Assembly: GCA_012799495.1 (NCBI GenBank)
Contig: JAAZLD010000031.1
Coordinates: 1-5,668 of the forward strand
Direction: 5' to 3'
Length of the DNA: 5,668 nt
Source: Desulfitobacterium sp.
GTDB lineage: Bacteria; Bacillota; Desulfitobacteriia; Desulfitobacteriales; Desulfitobacteriaceae
Part shown: positions 1 to 5,281 of the stretch, piece after piece
How the letters are laid out: each line of letters starts with the position of its first letter
Numbering within the stretch: position 1 is the stretch's first letter
Position numbers and translations under genes: made by a program
The notes under the pieces: model-generated
The model's input: the letters and a program-made list of their open reading frames with translations, nothing else
The model's database searches: none
Told to the model about the DNA's origin: nothing

Positions 1-61
1 ATAAATAAACTATAGCTCGCTAAATATCCTCAGGTCACTTCACTAATTCACGTGAGAAACG

Positions 62-94
62 AAAAAAACCACCTCATTAGAACTAATGAGATGG
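62..94 (-). terminator. Rho-independent terminator of the LuxR-type regulator gene
   Basis: On the minus strand a 12-bp stem (CCATCTCATTAG pairing with CTAATGAGGTGG, one G-T wobble) is closed by a very short TT loop, so the top pair probably opens. It is followed directly by seven T residues (62-68). It begins about 20 bases after the stop codon of the upstream regulator, where a terminator is expected. On the plus strand no T-tract follows the hairpin, so it looks one-directional. Bases 1-61 beyond it hold no gene I can support, only a short TCACGTGA palindrome at 48-55. Confidence 0.9.
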
Positions 95-113
95 GGTTGA
101 AGGCCTTATTTTA

Positions 114-1580
114 CTAGTTTCTGTATTCTTGCAACATCAATAAGAGTTCAGTGCGACTATTGATATTTAACTTCCGATATATGGAGGTACAGTAAGTATT
201 GATAGTGGCATAGGCTTTGGACTGCATACCTGAAATCTGGCGTAAGGTATACCCCTCAAGGAGCAGTCGACAGACCTCCATTTCAGCAGGAGTAAGTTTA
301 TAGTCCTTTAGTTTGGCTTCTAAGCGGGAACACTGACTTATATCCTCCCGATAAGCGTCATCAATCCATTCTCCCGAGTACAACATCTGAATGAAAAAAG
401 GTGAGAGGATAAAAAAGAGGATCACAATACAAATGGAAACTAAGGCCATCAAGATTGAGGACATAAACACTTCAACCTGTCCAAAAACCTTCACAAAAAT
501 AGAGGCAACTAAATAGCACAGTGAGGAAAGAAGAAAACCCGTCAGGTAAAAATAAATACTTTGGAATTTCTTAATCATAAATCCAGCCAGATAATAGATA
601 TTCACCATTCCAATAGAATAAGCAACTCCGAAACAAAGGGCTGAGCCAAGTGCCCCATTCGGGTATTGAATGCGAACTATATCTATTACAAATCCCAGAG
701 CCAAAAACGCAAAAGAAAGATTCAGCATGATACATAAGTTCATAGAGAAATAAGTTTGCAAAAGGAGTATTAAAGCAAGGCCCAGCAGAATCCCCCCAAA
801 ATAATAGCTTTCCATCTGACTTTTGGCCAAGTTGTCTATTTGTTGGAGGGTGGCAGGTGCTATCACATCGTTTAAGGCAAATACAATAAAAATCACAGGC
901 ATTAGTGAATAGGCCTTTATGGGCGCTTTTACTTTTTTAAAAGACGGTACAGGCTCAGCTTGGGACTTAATAAAATAAGTGCTAACCCCTAAGGATAACA
1001 TGATGAAAAAAATAAGAATGAAAAAGGGATGTATGAAAAACTGGGTATTGCTTAGGATTGGTTTAACAAACATTAACACCTTAGGTAGCAGCACAACTAA
1101 AATCATGGAATAAAGCTTTTCGGAATTATTAAGAACCATGAAAAAGGCATACACATGGGAAATAAAAATATGAGCTATGCAGGGCACGGCAACCAACATA
1201 ATAATTTTGGCAAAGATGCCTGGTCCAAGAATAGATACCGCGCTAAAAGCTCCCAAAGAAACCATTACACTGTAAAAGGAGGCTGGGACAAATTTTTTTC
1301 CGTCAAAAAGAAGGGGTATTAAGCTACCAGAAATCAGCAAGAAATAAAAATAAAAGGTTGTATCCCCGACGATTTCTTCAAAAAGACTTACTTTCAAGGC
1401 AAAATCTCCCATAGGCAGGAAATAGGCGTAAAGCCAAATAGAAGAGGCAACCAATCCCCAGATATATGGTAGATGCTCCCTTTTTATGGACTTGATGCTC
1501 AACTTATTCGCGGATTGGAAGGGAAGTTCGAAAATACTTTTGAGATCAATCTTACTGAGATCTATTTTACCTATAACCAT
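114..1580 (-). CDS. LuxR-family transcriptional regulator with MFS-like membrane N-terminus
   Basis: A 488-residue protein with two parts. Residues ~38-400 are strongly hydrophobic and hold about 12 predicted membrane segments, in the overall style of a major facilitator transporter. Residues ~428-486 form a LuxR/GerE helix-turn-helix: LTPAEMEVCRLLLEGYTLRQ begins the domain, and TINTYCTSIYRKL, matching the usual TVKTHLSNIYRKL recognition region, is followed by SRTELL. The DNA-binding domain should therefore sit on the cytoplasmic face of a membrane-anchored sensor. Proteins of this shape occur in some anaerobic Firmicutes and Actinobacteria; their ligands are mostly unknown, and whether the membrane part transports or only senses cannot be told here. 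The ATG is supported by AGGAGG at 1588-1593, seven bases upstream. The gene stands alone, with its own promoter and terminator, and no obvious target gene is adjacent. The leader contains operator-like dyads, so autoregulation is possible. The frame appears complete and undamaged. Confidence 0.9.
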   Translation of the reverse strand: MVIGKIDLSKIDLKSIFELPFQSANKLSIKSIKREHLPYIWGLVASSIWLYAYFLPMGDFALKVSLFEEIVGDTTFYFYFLLISGSLIPLLFDGKKFVPASFYSVMVSLGAFSAVSILGPGIFAKIIMLVAVPCIAHIFISHVYAFFMVLNNSEKLYSMILVVLLPKVLMFVKPILSNTQFFIHPFFILIFFIMLSLGVSTYFIKSQAEPVPSFKKVKAPIKAYSLMPVIFIVFALNDVIAPATLQQIDNLAKSQMESYYFGGILLGLALILLLQTYFSMNLCIMLNLSFAFLALGFVIDIVRIQYPNGALGSALCFGVAYSIGMVNIYYLAGFMIKKFQSIYFYLTGFLLSSLCYLVASIFVKVFGQVEVFMSSILMALVSICIVILFFILSPFFIQMLYSGEWIDDAYREDISQCSRLEAKLKDYKLTPAEMEVCRLLLEGYTLRQISGMQSKAYATINTYCTSIYRKLNINSRTELLLMLQEYRN

Positions 1581-1648
1581 TTTGTTGCCTCCTAGGCACC
1601 CTAATGCTTGGACTTCCTAGAATCCGTGCCATACTTTGCCCTCACTTT

Positions 1649-1686
1649 TTCATAAAAATAAGTGTACCTTTATGAACAAGATACAC
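1649..1686 (-). promoter_or_regulatory. Overlapping inverted repeats at the start of the LuxR-gene transcript
   Basis: Two dyads overlap. One is an imperfect 25-bp dyad at 1662-1686, GTGTA-n-CTT ... AAG-n-TACAC, centred on base 1674, with 9 of 12 positions symmetric. The second is a perfect 8-bp inverted repeat, TTCATAAA at 1649-1656 and TTTATGAA at 1669-1676. The first covers roughly +1 to +24 of the transcript predicted from the extended -10 box, a typical repressor position. The second could also fold as an AT-rich hairpin in the leader RNA. Which protein, if any, binds here is unknown; the LuxR-type product itself is one candidate. Confidence 0.4.
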
Positions 1687-1691
1687 TAAGA

Positions 1692-1700
1692 ATTATACCA
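1692..1700 (-). promoter_or_regulatory. Extended -10 promoter for the LuxR-type regulator
   Basis: Reading on the minus strand, TGGTATAAT contains a perfect TATAAT (1692-1697) preceded by the TGn extension (1698-1700). No good -35 box lies 16-18 bases upstream, which is usual for extended -10 promoters. Transcription would begin near 1685 and give a leader of about 105 bases before the ATG at 1580. The box lies between the stop of the propeller remnant (1735) and the regulator, so the regulator need not depend on read-through. Confidence 0.6.
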
Positions 1701-1734
1701 TAATTTGCATATCCATTTATTTTAGTTTTGTCCC

Positions 1735-2085
1735 CTAGAACAATAAAATCGGCGTAATTCCAACATCACGGGGACCAAATCCTGTAGATAGAATTGCTGT
1801 TACAGTATTTGAGTTGGTATCGATCTCCAAGAGGTTGTTTTCCCCAAGGGCCGCAACATAAACGCGGGAACCATCAGGTGTAACGGCTAGGCCAAGAGGA
1901 CTGCTTCCTACAGGTAAAGGGATGGTGACCATAATGTCCTGTATTCTGGTATTTATTACTCTAACGTCAATATTAGTAGTGATATAAGCCTTTGAACCAT
2001 CTGGGCTAATCGCTATATCCCGGACATTGATCCCAACTGGTATAGTGGTAAATACTACATTGGCCGGCAAAAGAATGACGCTGGA
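1735..2085 (-). pseudogene. YVTN-family beta-propeller remnant, N-terminally truncated
   Basis: The open frame carries about 2.5 YVTN/NHL-like propeller blades. Counting from the TTG at 2070, blade 1 is residues ~1-42 (VRDIAISPDGSKAYITT), blade 2 ~43-86 (PLGLAVTPDGSRVYVAA) and a half blade ~88-107 (FGPRDVGITP). Each blade has the family's SPDGS/TPDGS turn followed by a YV/YI strand. Full proteins usually have about seven blades and often a signal peptide; this one has 111 residues and no signal sequence. The frame is open from 2085, just after a TAA, but holds no ATG and no ribosome binding site before the TTG. The preceding gene ends only about 37 bases upstream at 2123, so the missing blades are gone. 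The short end after ITP may be the native C-terminus, since some family members stop this way. A small expressed protein cannot be excluded, but loss of the 5' part by deletion fits better. Confidence 0.6.
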
Positions 2086-2122
2086 TTATCATTTTAGAAT
2101 GTAGTTTTAGAACTTCCGTTTC

Positions 2123-2713
2123 TTACCCTCTATTAAGTATATTAAACTGCATACTCTCCAGCACATCTAAAGTTTTGTCATGGAGTTCCATATCATTGCT
2201 GGCGCAGAGAGAAGCATCGATATTGATCACGGTTTCCGGGAAAATGGAACGGAAGATGGCAGCGTTGGATATGACGCAGATATTGGTCACTACACCACAC
2301 AAAGTAATATCTTCGTATTCTACTCCTTCATCATAGATTTCCTTAGCAGTTAGAACTGAGATTGGGAAATGGCTTTTTTCAATGATTCGGAATGGAAAAT
2401 CTTCCTCTGTAGAACTCTTAGCTCCACCAGTCAATTCCTCCAACCCTTCTAGAATGAAAGAATCGATTTCATTTCCCTCAGTACCCCTAATGCCATGCTC
2501 TATAGGCAATTTGCTTCCTTCAAGGGTCTGGAGATAACTCTCCTCATGAGTATCCTTGGTAAACCAGACTTCATCACCGTTTTTCGCATACTCTTTGATC
2601 TTTTTCAGGAGCCCCTCCCGCAGAGCTAGGGCATGAGAACTACCTAAACTACCAGTAGTAAAATCATTTTGATAATCTACAACCACAAGTAATCTTTTTT
2701 TACTTTTGCTCAC
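2123..2713 (-). CDS. Isochorismatase-family cysteine hydrolase (nicotinamidase-like)
   Basis: A 196-residue protein with the single-domain isochorismatase/nicotinamidase fold. Counting from the GTG at 2713, the catalytic triad is visible as D13 (VVVDYQNDF), K113 (IIEKSHF) and C146 (GVVTNICVISNA, with the usual cis-peptide VT just before). D54 and H56 (KDTHEE) and H73 (IEHGIRGTEG) match metal ligands of nicotinamidases. Such enzymes hydrolyse amides through a cysteine thioester. Nicotinamide to nicotinate, feeding NAD salvage, is the best-known reaction, but the substrate cannot be fixed from sequence. The GTG at 2713 is preferred because GGGGAG lies six bases upstream. An earlier in-frame GTG at 2740 would add nine residues but has no good ribosome binding site. 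No cofactor-pathway gene is adjacent. The gene appears to form its own transcription unit behind a repeat-containing leader, and I found no clear terminator after it. Confidence 0.9.
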   Translation of the reverse strand: MSKSKKRLLVVVDYQNDFTTGSLGSSHALALREGLLKKIKEYAKNGDEVWFTKDTHEESYLQTLEGSKLPIEHGIRGTEGNEIDSFILEGLEELTGGAKSSTEEDFPFRIIEKSHFPISVLTAKEIYDEGVEYEDITLCGVVTNICVISNAAIFRSIFPETVINIDASLCASNDMELHDKTLDVLESMQFNILNRG

Positions 2714-2762
2714 CTTTAACTCCCCTTCCCTACTGTTCACTATCCACCTATTCTCTTATTTC

Positions 2763-2828
2763 TTTTACTTATTCCATTTACCTATTCCTTTTACTTATTC
2801 CATTTACTTATTCCATCTTCTTAGTTCC
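2763..2828 (+). repeat. 13-bp tandem repeats in the cysteine-hydrolase leader
   Basis: Four adjacent 13-bp units run from 2763 to 2814: TTTTACTTATTCC, ATTTACCTATTCC, TTTTACTTATTCC, ATTTACTTATTCC. A degenerate fifth follows at 2815-2828 (ATCTTCTTAGTTCC). Units 1 and 3 are identical; the others differ by one or two bases. The tract lies between the predicted -10 box (2841-2846) and the GTG start at 2713, so on the minus strand it would be transcribed as repeated GGAATAAGTAAA-type units in the 5' leader. Thirteen is not a multiple of three and no gene spans it. Slippage could change copy number between strains. Confidence 0.85.
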
Positions 2829-2840
2829 ATATATTAGGGT

Positions 2841-2846
2841 ATTATA
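2841..2846 (-). promoter_or_regulatory. Candidate -10 box for the cysteine hydrolase gene
   Basis: TATAAT lies on the minus strand about 130 bases before the preferred GTG start. The hexamer 17 bases upstream (CATGAT) is a poor -35 box, so the assignment rests on the -10 alone. Transcription would begin near 2834 and the leader would include the whole 13-bp repeat tract. Confidence 0.4.
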
Positions 2847-2986
2847 AGCTAATCTCTTCTCCCATCATGGAACTCCAGCATAAAATAACTTGTTGTGGCT
2901 TTTAATATATCAAAATTTAGAAGATTCTTCAAAGAAAAACAGTTAATTTATCGTCCTGATTCTGCTGAAATGCTCCGGTAAACAAC

Positions 2987-3943
2987 TTATATCATCTCAT
3001 TCACAAAACCAAGTACACTTAGTCCTACCAACAAACCAAAAGCACCCGTAAATTCCATAACACTATTTATTAAGGAAAGATCCGGCAGCACTCCTGCAAA
3101 GAAAGTAACCCCAACTGAAGCCCCCATATATCTCCCCAGTTGTATTAGGCCGCTAAGGACGGTTCTATCTTTACTTTCCACAGCATTTTGGGAATTGATC
3201 ATAAAGGTTGACATAATTCCCCCAACACACAAACCTATTATTGCATTTAATAAGTTAAACATAAAGAGATGGCTTATACTGATAAAATACAAAAGGCTGA
3301 TTGCCGAGATACTCATTACTATCCAAAGTGTTTTGGAGAAAATCGAGGTATTCTTTTCTGAAGTAGTTTCTTTTGAAGTAATATCATTTAACGAAGTCAT
3401 ATTAAAAGTAGCATTTTTTAAAGTTGCGCCATTTAAAGTTGTTTCATAGAAAGTACTGCCTTCATATTTACTTTCATCTAAAGCAATAAGTTCATCTAAG
3501 GTTAAATAAAAAACATCTTCTTTCTCACGAAGAATTCCTTTATCTTTTAATGTTTGAGCCTCCTCCAAGATTGGCAAATCCTCAGCTGTAGCACTGGAGC
3601 GAACAGCATAAGCCTTGTCTTTTCCAGCTGCCTGAAAAGCCTCCAATATACAAGCTTTTATATCCTTAGGCATTGACAAGGATTGGAGATGTTCCCTTAT
3701 CCTCTTTCCTAACTCACGGATTTGTTCCAAATCTTCGGGGTTTAATTGGACAAGCTGATCTAGGAGGGTGCTAATCTCCCTGCTTTGCTGAATAAAAGCC
3801 CGATAAGCCCAAGTCGTAACGCAAAAACCTTGGGGAATTGGAAATCCCCCTTTCGTCATTTCACCTAAATTAGCACCTTTACCCCCTACATAGGGCAATG
3901 AAGTTTTATCGATTTCCTTAAAACTCAGAACATATTTTTCCAT
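2987..3943 (-). CDS. Chimeric frame: PEP-synthase/rifampin-phosphotransferase pieces fused to MFS efflux-pump C-terminus
   Basis: An open 318-residue frame built from unrelated parts; probably the remains of two genes. Residues 2-124 match the start of the PEP-synthase/rifampin-phosphotransferase ATP-binding domain (VGGKGANLGEM, PIPQGFCVTT, YAVRSSATAEDLP). Residues 125-155 (EEAQTLKDKGILREKEDVF region, then YLTLDEL) resemble the stretch just before the swivelling phospho-histidine domain, normally some 500 residues later in these ~870-residue enzymes. Most of the ATP-grasp, the catalytic histidine domain and any substrate domain are missing, so phosphotransfer is not expected. Residues ~163-197 are a five-residue repeat. 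Residues ~200-318 carry about four membrane segments and the DHA2-type motif around NSQNAVESKDRTVLSGLIQL, i.e. the end of an EmrB/QacA drug exporter. The ATG at 3943 is preferred over a TTG at 3970: AGGTGG lies seven bases upstream and the family start MEKYVLSF follows. The upstream TetR gene suits a former drug-resistance operon. It may be expressed, but a working role is doubtful. Confidence 0.8.
   Translation of the reverse strand: MEKYVLSFKEIDKTSLPYVGGKGANLGEMTKGGFPIPQGFCVTTWAYRAFIQQSREISTLLDQLVQLNPEDLEQIRELGKRIREHLQSLSMPKDIKACILEAFQAAGKDKAYAVRSSATAEDLPILEEAQTLKDKGILREKEDVFYLTLDELIALDESKYEGSTFYETTLNGATLKNATFNMTSLNDITSKETTSEKNTSIFSKTLWIVMSISAISLLYFISISHLFMFNLLNAIIGLCVGGIMSTFMINSQNAVESKDRTVLSGLIQLGRYMGASVGVTFFAGVLPDLSLINSVMEFTGAFGLLVGLSVLGFVNEMI
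3361..3465 (-). repeat. 15-bp tandem repeat encoding pentapeptide-like units
   Basis: Seven 15-bp units in phase. The plus-strand tetramer AAGT recurs at 3361, 3376, 3406, 3421, 3436 and 3451; the unit at 3391 lacks it in phase. On the coding strand each unit is one five-residue repeat: TFYET, TLNGA, TLKNA, TFNMT, SLNDI, TSKET, TSEKN. Shifted by one residue, several fit the pentapeptide-repeat pattern A(D/N)LXX: ATLKN, ATFNM, TSLND. The tract joins the phosphotransferase-derived part to the exporter-derived part. Five to seven repeats are few for a folded pentapeptide helix, so it may be only a hydrophilic Thr/Asn/Ser linker grown by slippage. Confidence 0.8.
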
Positions 3944-3976
3944 AAACTCCCCACCTATTACGTTTTTCAAAATCGG

Positions 3977-3990
3977 GGTTTATACAAACC
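3977..3990 (-). other. Small perfect hairpin in the chimera's leader
   Basis: GGTTT-ATAC-AAACC is a perfect 5-bp stem with a 4-base loop, about 35 bases before the ATG at 3943. Its arms repeat the AAACC/GGTTT sequences of the operator-like dyad at 4000-4027, so alternative pairings are possible in the leader RNA. No T-tract follows on the minus strand, so it is not a standard terminator. Confidence 0.3.
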
Positions 3991-3999
3991 GGAATACTT

Positions 4000-4027
4000 A
4001 GAAACCAAATTATTTTTTTGGGTTTCC
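4000..4027 (-). promoter_or_regulatory. Candidate TetR operator upstream of the chimeric gene
   Basis: Inverted repeat GAAACC at 4001-4006 and GGTTTCC at 4021-4027, with 16 bases between the GAAAC and GTTTC cores. It starts four bases downstream of the candidate -10 box at 4032-4037. The same arms, with 17 bases between, lie directly after the -10 box of the tetR gene; on the minus strand both begin GGAAACC and run into an A-rich stretch. The matching sequence and position suggest one regulator acts at both promoters, most simply the adjacent TetR protein. No T-tract follows the hairpin on the minus strand, so it is not a good tetR terminator. Confidence 0.5.
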
Positions 4028-4031
4028 GCAA

Positions 4032-4060
4032 ATTATAATTAAACTGCTCTACATAGCTAA
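4032..4060 (-). promoter_or_regulatory. Candidate promoter for the chimeric gene
   Basis: TATAAT at 4032-4037 on the minus strand, with a weak -35 hexamer TTAGCT (4055-4060) at 17-bp spacing. Transcription would start near 4025, inside the operator-like dyad, giving a leader of about 80 bases to the ATG at 3943. The region lies between the tetR stop (4079) and the chimera, so read-through from the tetR promoter is also possible. Confidence 0.45.
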
Positions 4061-4078
4061 GGAAATATAAATTCAATA

Positions 4079-4669
4079 CTACTCACATTCACTCTTTTCT
4101 ATGCTTGAGGCCTGGATTCCCTTGCCAAAAATGTCCAAAAACACATCTAGAACATATGAAGTAGAGTAGCCTAGCTGTGAAAAGGAGTCAGAACGAGCTA
4201 AACTCTTTAAACAAACGGAAAGAATTTCTGTGACTAAAGGGGTTGGAATATCCTTTATTAAGTCCATATGTTGGGCTTTTTTTAGAAATTCGTTAATGAG
4301 CTCCTTTTTTTCACTGCGGAAAACATTATACCTATTGGCCAATTCTGGAAGATATTTCTCTATATCCATCAGAAATAAAGGCCCAAGTCTTAAGGTTTCT
4401 TCTTTGGTGCGCATTAAGATTTCTTTAATGGCATCCTGAGGATCTAAGTCTGGAATATCTGTAATTTTTGATACTTCGTCAAGCCTCCGCATACATTCCT
4501 CTACAACAGATGTGGCAATTTCTTCTTTACTGGAAAAATACTGATAAATAGTCTTCTTACTCATTCCTAATTCATCAGCCAGTTCCTTAATAGTAACACT
4601 GCGATAACCACGGGCATTGAACATTTTATGGGCTACTTGAATAATACGCCCTCGATTGCCATTCTCCAT
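4079..4669 (-). CDS. TetR/AcrR-family transcriptional regulator
   Basis: A 196-residue protein, the usual TetR length. Residues ~8-52 form the N-terminal DNA-binding domain: IIQVAHKMFNARGYRSVTIK, then ELADELGMSKKTIYQYFSSKEEI, with the family's conserved helix-turn-helix and the YxYFxSKEE ending. The remainder is a helical ligand-binding and dimerisation domain too divergent to name an inducer. The ATG at 4669 is chosen because AGGAGG lies five bases upstream and the domain begins properly there; the frame is open further, to an ATG at 4738, but that start lacks a ribosome binding site. A perfect consensus promoter and an inverted repeat directly after its -10 box suggest strong but self-repressed expression. 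The downstream chimera keeps parts of a PEP-synthase-like enzyme and an MFS exporter. From memory, B. subtilis yvkB/yvkC/yvkA is a similar trio, so this protein probably once controlled a drug-response operon. The gene looks intact. Confidence 0.92.
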   Translation of the reverse strand: MENGNRGRIIQVAHKMFNARGYRSVTIKELADELGMSKKTIYQYFSSKEEIATSVVEECMRRLDEVSKITDIPDLDPQDAIKEILMRTKEETLRLGPLFLMDIEKYLPELANRYNVFRSEKKELINEFLKKAQHMDLIKDIPTPLVTEILSVCLKSLARSDSFSQLGYSTSYVLDVFLDIFGKGIQASSIEKSECE

Positions 4670-4754
4670 AATACCCTCCTCTGCGTAATTCATAGTTTTA
4701 TGTATGTTACAAAAAGGTTTAAATATCATGTGTCTCATTAGTTCTTGGTACCGA

Positions 4755-4783
4755 GGAAACTATAATAGGTTCTTTTGGTTTCC
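4755..4783 (-). promoter_or_regulatory. Candidate TetR operator at the tetR promoter
   Basis: Inverted repeat GGAAAC (4755-4760) and GTTTCC (4778-4783) separated by 17 bases, so the half-sites are about two helical turns apart. It abuts the -10 box (4784-4789) and covers the predicted transcription start near 4777, a position where a bound repressor would block RNA polymerase. The same arms recur upstream of the chimeric gene at 4000-4027. A second small palindrome, GGTACC at 4747-4752, lies just downstream in the leader. Confidence 0.55.
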
Positions 4784-4812
4784 ATTATAAGACCCGTTGC
4801 AAAAGTTGTCAA
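4784..4812 (-). promoter_or_regulatory. Consensus sigma-A promoter of the tetR gene
   Basis: On the minus strand TTGACA (4807-4812) is followed by exactly 17 bases and TATAAT (4784-4789); both boxes match the vegetative consensus perfectly. Transcription should start near 4777, about 108 bases before the ATG at 4669. A promoter this strong for a regulator is usually held down by repression, in line with the adjoining inverted repeat. Confidence 0.9.
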
Positions 4813-4842
4813 TAAACAGAGGACTTAGAAGGCAAATGATAA

Positions 4843-4871
4843 CCGGAAGTCCTTAATCATTGAACTTCCGG
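4843..4871 (-). terminator. Hairpin after the hydrolase remnant, probable weak terminator
   Basis: A perfect 8-bp stem, CCGGAAGT (4843-4850) with ACTTCCGG (4864-4871), has a 13-base loop. On the minus strand it is followed by TTATCATTT, T-rich but not a clean T-run, so termination may be partial. It lies between the hydrolase remnant and the tetR promoter and would separate them. Overlapping alternatives exist (GGACTT 4821-4826 with AAGTCC 4848-4853; AATGAT with ATCATT). The rest of the gap from 4670 to 4984 holds the tetR promoter, the operator-like repeat and the leader, but no gene I can support. Confidence 0.5.
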
Positions 4872-4984
4872 CTGCAGTATCAAGTTCTATCATTTATCGA
4901 TTTGCTCCTCAATGAATGCCTTTGCCATGTGCATAGCTTGGATTAAAGAAGGGCTCCTGCTTCACCGCACACTCTTCGAAGATA

Positions 4985-5281
4985 TCACAAAGATTCTCGA
5001 TGGATCAGATTTGCTATTCTTTCTGCAAACTCCGGCCACAAAGGTTTAGGCAGTTCATGGCCCATTCCTTCAAAGGTAATTAGCTCAGCACCTGGTATAG
5101 CTGTAGCAACAGCCTTTCCTCCACTTACATCAATCATTTTATCACTTTCGCCGTGGATCACTAGAGTTGGTATCTTAAGTGAGCGAAGTTTTTCTGTCCT
5201 ATCACCGGATTTAATAACAGCGACAGCTTGCCGCATCATCCCTAAAGGATCATGATCCCTATCCCAAGCAAATCCTGCAGT
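4985..5281 (-). pseudogene. Alpha/beta hydrolase, C-terminal fragment only
   Basis: The frame matches the last third of a serine-type alpha/beta hydrolase (esterase or lipase-like). Counted from the ATG at 5239, SLKIPTLVIHGESDKMI gives the catalytic acid D33, and EGMGHELP gives the catalytic histidine H61. Homology-like sequence continues upstream of that ATG in the same frame (AGFAWDRDHDPLG), to about 5281, so the ATG is internal and not a true start. The in-frame stop upstream is at 5315-5317. The nucleophile elbow (GxSxG), oxyanion loop and core strands, about 190 residues, are absent, so the product cannot be an active hydrolase. Its start overlaps the 3' end of the next open frame upstream, which is itself truncated. 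Two broken genes are joined here. Confidence 0.75.

Noticed and set aside
1728..1743. Hairpin TTGTTC-TAGG-GGACAA over the propeller stop codon as a terminator
   Set aside because: The stem is six pairs with one wobble and no T-tract follows on the minus strand.
2745..2830. Repeat tract as a CRISPR array or plasmid iterons
   Set aside because: The units are directly adjacent without spacers, only 13 bp long, and no cas or replication gene is nearby.
2890..2940. Palindromic AGAAGATTCTTC as a terminator of the chimera
   Set aside because: The arms meet with almost no loop, so it cannot fold as a usual hairpin, and no T-run of useful length follows; at most it is a weak protein-binding site.
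3195..3449. 84-codon plus-strand open frame with a five-residue periodicity
   Set aside because: It is antisense to the chimera; its periodicity is just the 15-bp repeat read from the other strand, and it has no ribosome binding site or recognisable domain.
3944..4060. Rifampin-associated element upstream of the phosphotransferase-like gene
   Set aside because: The GC-rich inverted repeat known from rifampin-inducible rph genes is not present; only AT-rich GAAAC/GTTTC repeats are seen.
4230..4439. 69-codon plus-strand open frame
   Set aside because: It lies wholly antisense to the intact TetR gene and shows no family motif.
4755..4770. Plus-strand TATAAT at 4761-4766 as a divergent promoter
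   Set aside because: No acceptable -35 box lies upstream and no plus-strand gene follows; it is part of the operator-like repeat.
4890..4961. Short minus-strand frame ending MAKAFIEEQIDK before a TGA
   Set aside because: It reads like a real C-terminus and might be a further gene remnant, but 23 codons with no recognisable family are too little to support.
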